The notes below the pieces were generated by a model, which was not told where the DNA came from, made no database searches, and saw nothing but the letters and a program-made list of their open reading frames with translations. Of a stretch of 64,000 bases of DNA, positions 45,199 to 52,548 are shown piece by piece. Position 1 is the stretch's first letter; each line of letters begins with the position of its first letter. Made by a program: the position numbers and the translations under genes. This stretch comes from Alphaproteobacteria bacterium (lineage in GTDB: Bacteria > Pseudomonadota > Alphaproteobacteria > Rickettsiales > UBA3002), in assembly GCA_022841525.1 (NCBI GenBank), contig JALHRI010000003.1, forward strand, positions 1 to 64,000, read 5' to 3'.

Positions 45199-46782
45199 TT
45201 AGCCTACCAGCGCCTCGTAGGCGGGCAGCGTTAAAAACTCCACAAATTCGTTTTGCACTACCAATTTCAGCACCATATCGCGGGCTTTTCCGTAAGGTAA
45301 ATGACCGCTGAGCTTGGCGAGTTCTTCCTCAGCAAACTGCGTGACCAGCTGGGCGGTAATGGCTCTGCCATCGGCTAATGTTGCACCGTGATGTACCCAT
45401 TGCCACAACTGTGAACGCGCGATTTCCGCCGTCGCCGCATCTTCCATGAGGTTAAACAACGGCACGCAGCCATTGCCCGTCAACCAGTTCGCCATATATT
45501 GAATGCTGACGCTGATATTGTTGCGCAACCCGGCTTCGGTCACGTCCCCTTTGGGTAAATGCACGAGATCGGCGGCACTCACGCGCACTTCCTCGCGCAG
45601 CACCTGACGCTGATTTGGCGTAGGCATGAGGCGGTTGAACACTTCCATCGCGACAGGAATCAATCCCGGATGCGCCACCCACGTGCCATCATGACCCCAG
45701 CTGGCCTCGCGCTCCTTATCGGCGCGCACCGCAGCGAAGGCTTTTTCGTTCGCGGCTTCATCGTTCTTTACAGGAATAAACGCGCTCATGCCGCCCATCG
45801 CAAACGCCCCGCGACGGTGGCAGGTTTGAATCAGAAGCTCAGAATACGCTTTCAAAAATGGCGTCGTCATCGTCACTGCAGTACGATCCGGCAGCAGGAA
45901 ATTCGCGTGCGCATGAAATTTTTTAATGGTGGAGAAAATATAATCCCACCGTCCGCAGTTCAGACCCACCGCATAGTCGCGCAGCGCGTGCAGAATTTCG
46001 TGCATTTCAAACGTCGCGGTGATGACCTCAATGAGCACCGTCGCGCGGATGGTGCTTTTCGGCACGCCCAAATAGTCTTCCGAAAAGGCAAAAATATCGG
46101 CCCAAAGCTTCGCTTCTTCGTGATTTTCCAGCTTCGGTAAATAAAAATACGCGCCCGTACCGCGGGTGATGCGTTCCTTGGCGTTATGGAAAAAATACAG
46201 TCCAAAATCGAGCAGTGCACCCGCAATCGGCGTGCCACCCAAGGTGATATGACGCTCTGGCAAATGCCAGCCGCGCGGCCGCACAATCAGGGTGGCGAGG
46301 CATTCTTTGTTCAGTGCGTAGTTTTTACCTTCTTCGCTGGTGAAGGCGAGCTTGCCGCGCACCGCATCGTAGAGGGCTTTTTGCCCTTCCATCACCTTGG
46401 TGAAGGTGGGAGACAGCGAATCCTCCAGATCCGCCATAAAGACTTTCGCGCCGGAATTCAGCGCGTTGATAATCATTTTCGGCTCGGCAGGACCGGTAAT
46501 TTCCACACGGCGATCGAGTAAGTCGCCAGGAATTTCTGCCACTTTCCAGTCCCCCTCGCGGATGGCTTTGGTGTCGGCCAGAAAATCAAGCCCAGCGCCA
46601 GCATCCAGCGATTTTTGACGCACGGCGCGCTTGGCAAGCAGGGCATCGCGCGTCGGCTGAAATTTTTCGACCAGCGTTTGCACAAAACTCATCGCCTCTT
46701 CGCTGAGTAAAAACGCACACGGCGCTGGAATATCGGCATGCAGTGCAAGCTGAGTGGCGGCGGCTTTGGCAGTGGCGGTCAT
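45199..46782 (-). CDS. aceB: Malate synthase A
   Basis: Malate synthase joins glyoxylate and acetyl-CoA in the glyoxylate shunt. The 527-residue protein is of the A isoform: DRRVEITGPAEPKMIINALN, VFMADLEDSLSP, the NYALNKECLATLIVRPRGWHL segment (split), IRATVLIEVITATFEMHEIL with the metal-binding Glu, LNCGRWDYIFS, and the C-terminal DAATAEIARSQLWQW. The ATG at 46782 has GGAG 6 bases upstream. Isocitrate lyase is not next to it, so the shunt partner must be elsewhere or absent. Confidence 0.95.
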   Translation of the reverse strand: MTATAKAAATQLALHADIPAPCAFLLSEEAMSFVQTLVEKFQPTRDALLAKRAVRQKSLDAGAGLDFLADTKAIREGDWKVAEIPGDLLDRRVEITGPAEPKMIINALNSGAKVFMADLEDSLSPTFTKVMEGQKALYDAVRGKLAFTSEEGKNYALNKECLATLIVRPRGWHLPERHITLGGTPIAGALLDFGLYFFHNAKERITRGTGAYFYLPKLENHEEAKLWADIFAFSEDYLGVPKSTIRATVLIEVITATFEMHEILHALRDYAVGLNCGRWDYIFSTIKKFHAHANFLLPDRTAVTMTTPFLKAYSELLIQTCHRRGAFAMGGMSAFIPVKNDEAANEKAFAAVRADKEREASWGHDGTWVAHPGLIPVAMEVFNRLMPTPNQRQVLREEVRVSAADLVHLPKGDVTEAGLRNNISVSIQYMANWLTGNGCVPLFNLMEDAATAEIARSQLWQWVHHGATLADGRAITAQLVTQFAEEELAKLSGHLPYGKARDMVLKLVVQNEFVEFLTLPAYEALVG

Positions 46783-46860
46783 GGGAAACTCCGATGATGA
46801 AAATGATCTGAGCACCCGGTTATCTGATTATCCGTATTTTGTCACGGTGCTTTAAGAGAA

Positions 46861-46870
46861 AAATGGCTCC
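46861..46870 (+). repeat. Candidate distal attachment repeat (copy of tRNA-Asn 3' end)
   Basis: AAATGGCTCC matches 48383-48392, which spans the last 7 tRNA-Asn bases with CCA and 3 bases beyond. The pair flanks the two-gene DUF module and lies on the expected (3') side of the tRNA gene. Ten bases is short, so chance is possible. Confidence 0.45.
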
Positions 46871-46938
46871 CCATTATTGACTGTGTAAGAACTACGCCTA
46901 AGTTAAGACAAGGGGTTATTCAATTTGTTCCGCGTGCG

Positions 46939-47721
46939 TTATGCAGCCAACTTCAATCGACTGCCCTCAGATTTGCGCTGTGACCATACAATGTGATCCG
47001 CCTTCTTGGCATTCAGAGCATCGATAAATTCACTTTTAACATCTTTGTTTTCGTCATTCACGATTGCAACAGCACGAACAGTTTTTTTGCTCGCGCGCTC
47101 TCGGACAGGTTTAATGTCTTCCCATGAAAATAAGAATACTGGTAAATTCGTTTTGTTAAATGAGTTAAACGACTTGATTACAATTTCCTCGTTACGTTTG
47201 GAGATTTGGAAATCGAATGTGAATTCCAAACCTGTCGTACCCTTGGAAATAAAATCCGCAGTATAGATAATGTTTAACTCATCCAGATATTGCCTGACAT
47301 CTTCTTTGAAAATTGAAGCAACATTATGCTCAGATAGGACATACAAATCGTTTAGCTCCAACACTGCCGTGAGCAAGTTGTGCTTCTTTTGTGCGAAGTT
47401 TCCAGCATTGCACTCAACGGATAGCTCTTCGCCTTTGGCTTGTATGCCATAATTCAACAGGATTGCTTCTACCAATTCACGCCGCTTGGCTGAGCGTGAA
47501 ACACTAAGTCCGGTTAAATCCAGATTATGAAAAGTCTCGCCATTGTCCGTTAGGGTAATTAGGTCGTGATCTTTTTTCGCGTACAGCTCAATATGGTCAT
47601 TAAATAGACCCACAAACGGTGTGTTGACCAAAGTCCAGCCGGAATTCTCATCCGAGAGAACAATCGTTCTATCCTTTAGCCATTTGTAGTATTCAGCAAT
47701 ATGTTCGTTAATCCACGTCAT
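46939..47721 (-). CDS. DUF1828/DUF1829 domain protein
   Basis: The 260-residue protein closely resembles the family with an N-terminal DUF1828 domain (about residues 1-120: YYKWLKDRTIVLSDENSGWT, IELYAKKDHDLITLTDNGET, LVEAILLNYGIQAKGEELSV) and a C-terminal DUF1829 domain (about 140-250: EFTFDFQISK, then VRAVAIVNDENKDV and the late HIVWSQR). Function is unknown. These proteins are scattered across bacteria and often lie in mobile or defence-type contexts. Its ATG overlaps the stop of the upstream DUF6978-like gene (ATGA), so the two are translationally coupled. The pair is lower in G+C by eye than the neighbours. Confidence 0.8.
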   Translation of the reverse strand: MTWINEHIAEYYKWLKDRTIVLSDENSGWTLVNTPFVGLFNDHIELYAKKDHDLITLTDNGETFHNLDLTGLSVSRSAKRRELVEAILLNYGIQAKGEELSVECNAGNFAQKKHNLLTAVLELNDLYVLSEHNVASIFKEDVRQYLDELNIIYTADFISKGTTGLEFTFDFQISKRNEEIVIKSFNSFNKTNLPVFLFSWEDIKPVRERASKKTVRAVAIVNDENKDVKSEFIDALNAKKADHIVWSQRKSEGSRLKLAA

Positions 47722-48215
47722 ATGATTGAGGATTGTACCGTTAAATGTGTAGTCACGTTAATTTCTTTAGCAAATTTCAATATCGCATCTATTTTATCAG
47801 CTTCGCTGTTAATTGAGGGTACAGGAAATCCTTGCGCAGATAAAGGCAAAGCCCATACCAATGGCTTATATCCAGCCACATAATAATGCATGTGTGGCTC
47901 ATCTATTCCAAACGTGGTGCCGATATAAGGTTTGAACTTATCGGGCAACGAAGCTGTGGCGGTCTCTGGATTCGTATGTCTGCCACGATAATCGATTCGT
48001 AGAAGCCCAATGAAAGTAGAATTTTCTTGATGATGCAAACTCACCTTAAAATCGATTTTCTTGTTCAAGGTGATTTCCGCTAGAAAACTGTATTCAGGTG
48101 TGCTGGGCGCAATGAGTGTAAGGCGCTTTTGCGCTTCGGATAGATTGATCACTGAGTTACCATTTACTTTTTTTGGCAATCCGAGTAGCTCAGCAGCTTC
48201 TTCATTCGAGAACAT
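47718..48215 (-). CDS. DUF6978-like protein, partner of the DUF1828 gene
   Basis: The 165-residue protein shows the pattern I know from DUF6978 proteins: strands ending in FIGLLRIDYRGRHTNPE, followed by PHMHYYVAGYKPLVWALPL, where the family has a conserved H-x-H-x-Y and W-A. The histidines and acidic residues suggest a metal or nucleotide site, without proof. The N-terminus has NEEAAELLGL. TGAGG stands 7 bases before the ATG. It is the first gene of a two-gene unit with the DUF1828 gene. Such pairs recur together in other bacteria; whether they form a toxin-antitoxin or defence module is not established. Confidence 0.65.
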   Translation of the reverse strand: MFSNEEAAELLGLPKKVNGNSVINLSEAQKRLTLIAPSTPEYSFLAEITLNKKIDFKVSLHHQENSTFIGLLRIDYRGRHTNPETATASLPDKFKPYIGTTFGIDEPHMHYYVAGYKPLVWALPLSAQGFPVPSINSEADKIDAILKFAKEINVTTHLTVQSSII

Positions 48216-48385
48216 AAAACCTCACGTGCCTAGCCCCCTCACAGGTTCGAACTTTTTTAGAATACTGCAAAATATGGATTTATAGTTTTAGCAGAAAAAA
48301 ACAGGGAGAAACAAAAAAATGTTTCAGAAAAAAGGAAACGTCGACTGTGCTGCGTTTCGGCGCGTTTTCACGCTTTAGAAAGAAA

Positions 48386-48460
48386 TGGCTCCGCGAGCTG
48401 GATTCGAACCAGCGACCGATCGATTAACAGTCGATTGCTCTACCGCTGAGCTATCGCGGA
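48386..48460 (-). tRNA. tRNA-Asn (anticodon GTT)
   Basis: Complete cloverleaf on the minus strand: acceptor TCCGCGA/TCGCGGA, anticodon stem ATCGA with loop CTGTTAA (anticodon GTT), T arm with GTTCGAA, discriminator G and encoded CCA. Its 3' end lies at the boundary of the DUF6978/DUF1828 segment, and the 10 bases at 48383-48392 recur at 46861. Confidence 0.95.
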
Positions 48461-48594
48461 ATACCATAAAGCGCGCCCTGTTATCTGGGCGGCAGCATCC
48501 TTGGCATACTCTTAAAAACCTGGCAAGATGTTTTATAGAGTTTCTGACAGGCTTCTAAGGTGACAAAATTATGCGTATTATTTAGGAACTTCTC

Positions 48595-49242
48595 ATGCTC
48601 ACTCACCGTCGCTTTATCATCTTTGAATGCCTGACGCTCACGCTCATCATTCCACTTGCGATGACCCTCTGGGGACAGCCGCGCATAATGTTCGGCGTGC
48701 TGTGGCTGGTGAGTGTTTATGGCTGGTGGGTACTCGGAAAAACCTCTGAAAAACGCCGTATGGGCTGGGATTTTTCTGCCCTTAACGCACGCAGCCTGAT
48801 ACGCCCGCTACTGGTGCGTTTTGCCCTTTGCGCCGCACTGCTAAGCGCGGTGGTGATGGCGCTTTACCCGGAGCGCTTACTGAGCTTTCCTAGCCAGCGC
48901 CCGCTCATCTGGTCGTTGGTGATGGTGGGCTACCCCCTCCTCTCGGTTATTCCGCAGGAATTCATCTTTCGCCGCTTCTTCTTTGAACGATACGCCAGTA
49001 TTTTCTCAAGGCCTGAGACCATGATCTGGGCATCGGCGCTTACGTTTGGGCTGGCGCATATGTTTCTGCATAACTGGGTAGCGCCTGCACTTTCTACGAT
49101 TGGTGGCTTATTTTTCGCCCGCACCTACGCCCGCTCGCGGTCGATGGCGCTGGTATGCGCCGAGCACGCGCTGTATGGCTGCTTTATTTTTACTATCGGA
49201 CTGGGGTTTTTCTTTTACTCCGGCGCACCGCATAAGTGGTAA
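48595..49242 (+). CDS. CPBP family intramembrane glutamic endopeptidase
   Basis: The 215-residue protein has about six hydrophobic segments and the CPBP (CAAX protease/bacteriocin-processing) motifs: IPQEFIFRRFFFER, the E-x-x-x-R type motif 1 with one Glu instead of two; FGLAHMFLHNW, the F-x-x-x-H motif 2; and AEHALYG, motif 3 with His. Members cleave or bind peptides in the membrane; some give bacteriocin self-immunity. No bacteriocin gene is visible nearby. It lies beside the tRNA-Asn island, transcribed away from it, with normal base composition. Confidence 0.85.
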   Translation: MLTHRRFIIFECLTLTLIIPLAMTLWGQPRIMFGVLWLVSVYGWWVLGKTSEKRRMGWDFSALNARSLIRPLLVRFALCAALLSAVVMALYPERLLSFPSQRPLIWSLVMVGYPLLSVIPQEFIFRRFFFERYASIFSRPETMIWASALTFGLAHMFLHNWVAPALSTIGGLFFARTYARSRSMALVCAEHALYGCFIFTIGLGFFFYSGAPHKW

Positions 49243-49309
49243 TATAAGAATTTTCTTAAAAATTTTATATCATCGTCATATTATTGACATAATTCGCATG
49301 TAAACGAGC

Positions 49310-49324
49310 CTCCTACATTAGGAG
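49310..49324 (+). promoter_or_regulatory. Hairpin covering the ribosome binding site of the DUF4116-like gene
   Basis: CTCCTA (49310-49315) and TAGGAG (49319-49324) are perfect arms with a 3-base loop. The right arm is the Shine-Dalgarno of the ATG at 49331. In RNA the site could be masked, so translation might respond to temperature, a protein or an upstream event. A TTGACA lies at 49284 but no -10 fits well. Confidence 0.4.
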
Positions 49325-49330
49325 CACATT

Positions 49331-50677
49331 ATGACCAAAATAACGCCAGCAAAGTCTGAAAACGAAATTAAAGCCACTGAAAGTAGCGTACTGTATGACG
49401 GCCCAGAAGGCCAAGTGGTCGCAATACATACCAACCTAGCCTTTAAAGCCTATTTGGGATATCGTTTAGGAGAAAGAAGCTTTGATCATTTAAATGAATG
49501 GGCGCATGAAAATACGATTGAGCAATATTTCCAAGCACACCAAAACATGATTCCGATTGTTGTGTTATTGCCCAAAAATGGTAGCCCTGCTTATTTAACA
49601 AATTGGATTAGACCCGAAAATCGAAACGAATACTATCAAGATGATAGAATAGACAAGAATTGGCGTAGACGAGCAATCGAGAATAATCCTGCAATCAAGA
49701 GCGAGCTTCCTCCGATTGCAACACTTAAAAGACCGCTGGAAAAATTGCGCGCCGCTGCAATTAAAGATAACCCTGATCTTGCCGCACTCATTACCCCCTT
49801 GAATGAAAATGAATTACACAAAACAAAGAGGGAGAAGCTCAGAGCGCAGATACATCAAGAAATAGAATTATTAGATCTGAGTGCAATACCCGAAACAGAT
49901 AGAGAAAAATTCAAACACACACTTCAGGAGATTTTCTCTCCGGGCACTTATTATTTAGATTTCGATCATCTACAACCACAAATTCCAAAAGAATTATGGG
50001 ACAATAAGCCCTTTGTTGCATTCGCAGTGAAACATTTACCCACTCTTATTCGTTTTGCTAGTGATCGTATTAAAAACGACAAAAATATCATGCGCATGGC
50101 GGTAAGCCAAGGTGGCCACTTTCTAGAACACGCAAGCGATAACCTTAAGCCTGATTTAGACCTTGGATTAGACGCCACATTAACGGGGAACGATAATAAT
50201 GTTCCATGGGAAACGCGCATCTCTTCTGAATACAAATCATTGGTGAATGATGGAGAGGCGCTCACTCTATTAGCCCGTGGCATCGTCCAATGGGCTCCAT
50301 TTATGTATGAGAATGATCGGTGGAATACTCCTGAATTTAGAACTAAACTGGCCAGAGAAAATCCATTTCTACGTTTTCTTGCTCAAGACCCAGAGATGAA
50401 GCCTTATCAGCTTGCAGCGCTTGAGCGAGCCGCGAAAGAGCCAGAATATGCCGCTGCGATTCAACCATTTTTATATAATGTAAAAGAATTGTGGGGTCAT
50501 AAAGCTATCATAGGTCCAGCAGACGAGGCACTAGCCATTTTCAAAGCAGCGCATCCAGATTTAAAGCCTGCTGCAGATTTTGGTAATCCTGACACCAGTA
50601 TTACCGCAACTGGTGCATTTAGTAGTTTACTGGCGCGAGAAGTTATCAGTGAGCATCTTGGGCCTATACGCAAATAA
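49331..50677 (+). CDS. DUF4116-like repeat protein, possible effector-type
   Basis: The 448-residue soluble protein is A+T-rich and unlike its neighbours in codon use by eye. Residues about 230-300 have the look of DUF4116 repeats (KPFVAFAVKHLPTLIRFAS, then DKNIMRMAVSQGGHFLEHA), which are helical repeats found in many protist-associated bacteria and giant viruses. The N-terminal 100 residues (QYFQAHQNMIPIVVLLPKNG) and the rest are of unknown type. AGGAGC stands a few bases before the ATG, inside a hairpin. No signal peptide is visible. Single gene, between CPBP and the ceramidase-like pair. A role in host or prey interaction is only inference. Confidence 0.6.
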   Translation: MTKITPAKSENEIKATESSVLYDGPEGQVVAIHTNLAFKAYLGYRLGERSFDHLNEWAHENTIEQYFQAHQNMIPIVVLLPKNGSPAYLTNWIRPENRNEYYQDDRIDKNWRRRAIENNPAIKSELPPIATLKRPLEKLRAAAIKDNPDLAALITPLNENELHKTKREKLRAQIHQEIELLDLSAIPETDREKFKHTLQEIFSPGTYYLDFDHLQPQIPKELWDNKPFVAFAVKHLPTLIRFASDRIKNDKNIMRMAVSQGGHFLEHASDNLKPDLDLGLDATLTGNDNNVPWETRISSEYKSLVNDGEALTLLARGIVQWAPFMYENDRWNTPEFRTKLARENPFLRFLAQDPEMKPYQLAALERAAKEPEYAAAIQPFLYNVKELWGHKAIIGPADEALAIFKAAHPDLKPAADFGNPDTSITATGAFSSLLAREVISEHLGPIRK

Positions 50678-50763
50678 AATCCAAGGCAAACCTTGCTGCA
50701 TTGCAGCGCAAGTGGCTGAAAAAATAGCGAGATTTTATCCTCCTGATGTGCTAACATGAGCTT

Positions 50764-51465
50764 ATGAGCGTCTCGCTATCTCACTATTATGGCCTGTGTG
50801 AACGAACAGCGTCGCACTGGTACAGTGAGCCGATTAATACCATTTCCAATCTTGGTTTTATATATGTCGCCTGGGCGATTTACCGCTATTACCGCGCCCA
50901 TGAAGATATTGGTGGCCGATGGATTGTTGATATCCACGCGCTGACTTTTCTTACCTTCCTGATTGGTGTGAACAGCATTTTATTTCACGCGTTCCCAAGC
51001 CCCATCACTGAATTGATGGATACCATTCCCATTGTCATGTTCATCATCATCTATTTCACCAGCGTATTATTTCGCATTGGGCGGGTGAATTTGTTTCAGG
51101 GCATTATTTGTCTGGTCGCGTTTGTAGGGTTCTCGCACATGCTGGTGCATCAGTTCCCGCGCGCACTGAATGATTCGATTGGCTACCTCTCAAGCATGAT
51201 CGCACTGGTGGCGATTGCGGTGTATCTGCATTTGAAGGCCAGGCCTTCCTCGACGCATTTTATGATGGCGGCGATTATCGGAATTACCTCGCTATTTTGC
51301 CGCTCGATCGATCAGGAAGTGTGCGATATTTTCCCGCTAGGCACCCATTTCTTATGGCATATTTTGAACGCGACACTGCTGTATATTTTGCTCAAACAGA
51401 TTATCCGCAACGTTAACCGCGATGCACGCATCCGCCGTATGGCGGGTGATTCGACGATGATTTGA
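50764..51465 (+). CDS. Ceramidase-family (CREST) seven-helix membrane protein, copy 1
   Basis: The 233-residue integral membrane protein has seven hydrophobic segments and family marks of PF05875: YGLCERTASHWYSEPINTISN at the N-terminus with the conserved Cys-Glu and Glu-Pro-x-Asn, VNSILFHAFPS with a His in helix 3, and a late LGTHFLWHILNA with two His. Alkaline ceramidases of this superfamily use Zn2+ to split the ceramide amide bond; in bacteria the substrate is rarely known. It is followed after one base by a paralogue, so they are coexpressed. Confidence 0.8.
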   Translation: MSVSLSHYYGLCERTASHWYSEPINTISNLGFIYVAWAIYRYYRAHEDIGGRWIVDIHALTFLTFLIGVNSILFHAFPSPITELMDTIPIVMFIIIYFTSVLFRIGRVNLFQGIICLVAFVGFSHMLVHQFPRALNDSIGYLSSMIALVAIAVYLHLKARPSSTHFMMAAIIGITSLFCRSIDQEVCDIFPLGTHFLWHILNATLLYILLKQIIRNVNRDARIRRMAGDSTMI

Positions 51466-51466
51466 T

Positions 51467-52138
51467 ATGACGCAGTCTTCCAGCACCCTCACCTTTCTCG
51501 ATAGTTACTGCGAGCGCGCGGGCGATTCGGGCTTATGGGCAGAACCGCTTAACGCGGTGACGAATCTGGCCTTTATTATCGCGGCACTGTGCATTGTTCG
51601 TAGGTTGCTAAAGGCGCAAATGCTTCGCTGGCGCTTTACGGATATGTGGCTGCTGACAGCCCTACTTGCCGCGATTGGCGTGGGCAGCGGGCTGTGGCAC
51701 ACCCACGCCACGCAAGCCACCATGCTGGCCGACGTGATTCCCATCGTGCTGTTCATGAATCTTTATCTGCTGGTGTGTTTGCGTCGCGTACTTCAGCTAC
51801 GCTGGGCGTTTGTGGTGCTTGGCTGGGGCTTATTTCAGGCGGCGAATATTGCCTCAGAGATCTACCTACCGCGCGATACGCTTAATGGCTCCATCATGTA
51901 CGTGCCGACATTTCTGACGCTCGCGGCGCTATGTGTGCTGGCCTACCGCCGCTCAGCGCAGATGGGCAGTCAAATCGCTCAGTGCCTGTTGATTTTTGCC
52001 GCGTCCCTGCTTTTCAGAACGATTGATCTTGGTATATGCACCCAGCTACCTATCGGCACGCACTTTCTGTGGCACCTGCTAAATGCCTATTTGCTCTACC
52101 GGCTACTTCAGCTAGCTATACACCATACTTCCTCATAA
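51467..52138 (+). CDS. Ceramidase-family (CREST) seven-helix membrane protein, copy 2
   Basis: This 223-residue paralogue shares YCERAGDSGLWAEPLNAVTN at the N-terminus, GVGSGLWHTHATQ in helix 3, and IGTHFLWHLLNAYLLY at the end with its neighbour, so all presumed metal ligands are kept in both copies. The copies differ elsewhere, so the duplication is old or the two have different substrates. Its TAA overlaps the ATG of the next small gene (TAATG). Confidence 0.8.
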   Translation: MTQSSSTLTFLDSYCERAGDSGLWAEPLNAVTNLAFIIAALCIVRRLLKAQMLRWRFTDMWLLTALLAAIGVGSGLWHTHATQATMLADVIPIVLFMNLYLLVCLRRVLQLRWAFVVLGWGLFQAANIASEIYLPRDTLNGSIMYVPTFLTLAALCVLAYRRSAQMGSQIAQCLLIFAASLLFRTIDLGICTQLPIGTHFLWHLLNAYLLYRLLQLAIHHTSS

Positions 52139-52548
52139 TGGTGGCGGCCATGTTAGAATCATACGAAGAAGATGATGATGAAGACGGAGCAAACGAAGAC
52201 TCTTCATTAGAAGAAGCCATCGATCAAGCTAACCGAAACGCCAATGCGCTGCGCTTTTATCTGGATTCGGGCAGAGACTTACAGATAAGCAAACACGAGC
52301 GCAGCGCGGCGATCCGCGTGTTCCTTAAGGACCTCAATGCCAATATACGCGATATTTATAACGGCGATGCAGAGCAGAGAGCATTACTCGCATCGACGCT
52401 GCTGGAGCATTACGATTTGATCGGCGAGATTAGCGAGCAAGGAAAAATTCTAAATATCCAGATTGACCCTGATGATGCGGGGCCATCGCCGGGACAGGTC
52501 AAAGTGTCGCCTTCCGAATCCTTAAGGTCTACGAAGTTAGGCCGCTAG
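52138..52548 (+). CDS. Acidic hypothetical protein coupled to the ceramidase-like pair
   Basis: The 136-residue product begins with an acidic low-complexity stretch (SYEEDDDEDGANEDSSLEEA) and continues as helices (RSAAIRVFLKDLNANIRDIY, LLASTLLEHYDLIGEI), ending in a polar tail. No membrane segment or known family. The ATG at 52138 overlaps the stop of the second ceramidase-like gene; an inner ATG at 52150 is also possible. Its last 12 bases overlap the convergent metG. Confidence 0.5.
   Translation: MVAAMLESYEEDDDEDGANEDSSLEEAIDQANRNANALRFYLDSGRDLQISKHERSAAIRVFLKDLNANIRDIYNGDAEQRALLASTLLEHYDLIGEISEQGKILNIQIDPDDAGPSPGQVKVSPSESLRSTKLGR

Noticed and set aside
48244-48262. GGTTCGAAC resembling a T arm, as a hint of another tRNA or tmRNA upstream of the DUF6978-like gene
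   Set aside because: No matching T stem, acceptor or anticodon arm can be formed around it; GTTCGAAC is simply a palindrome.
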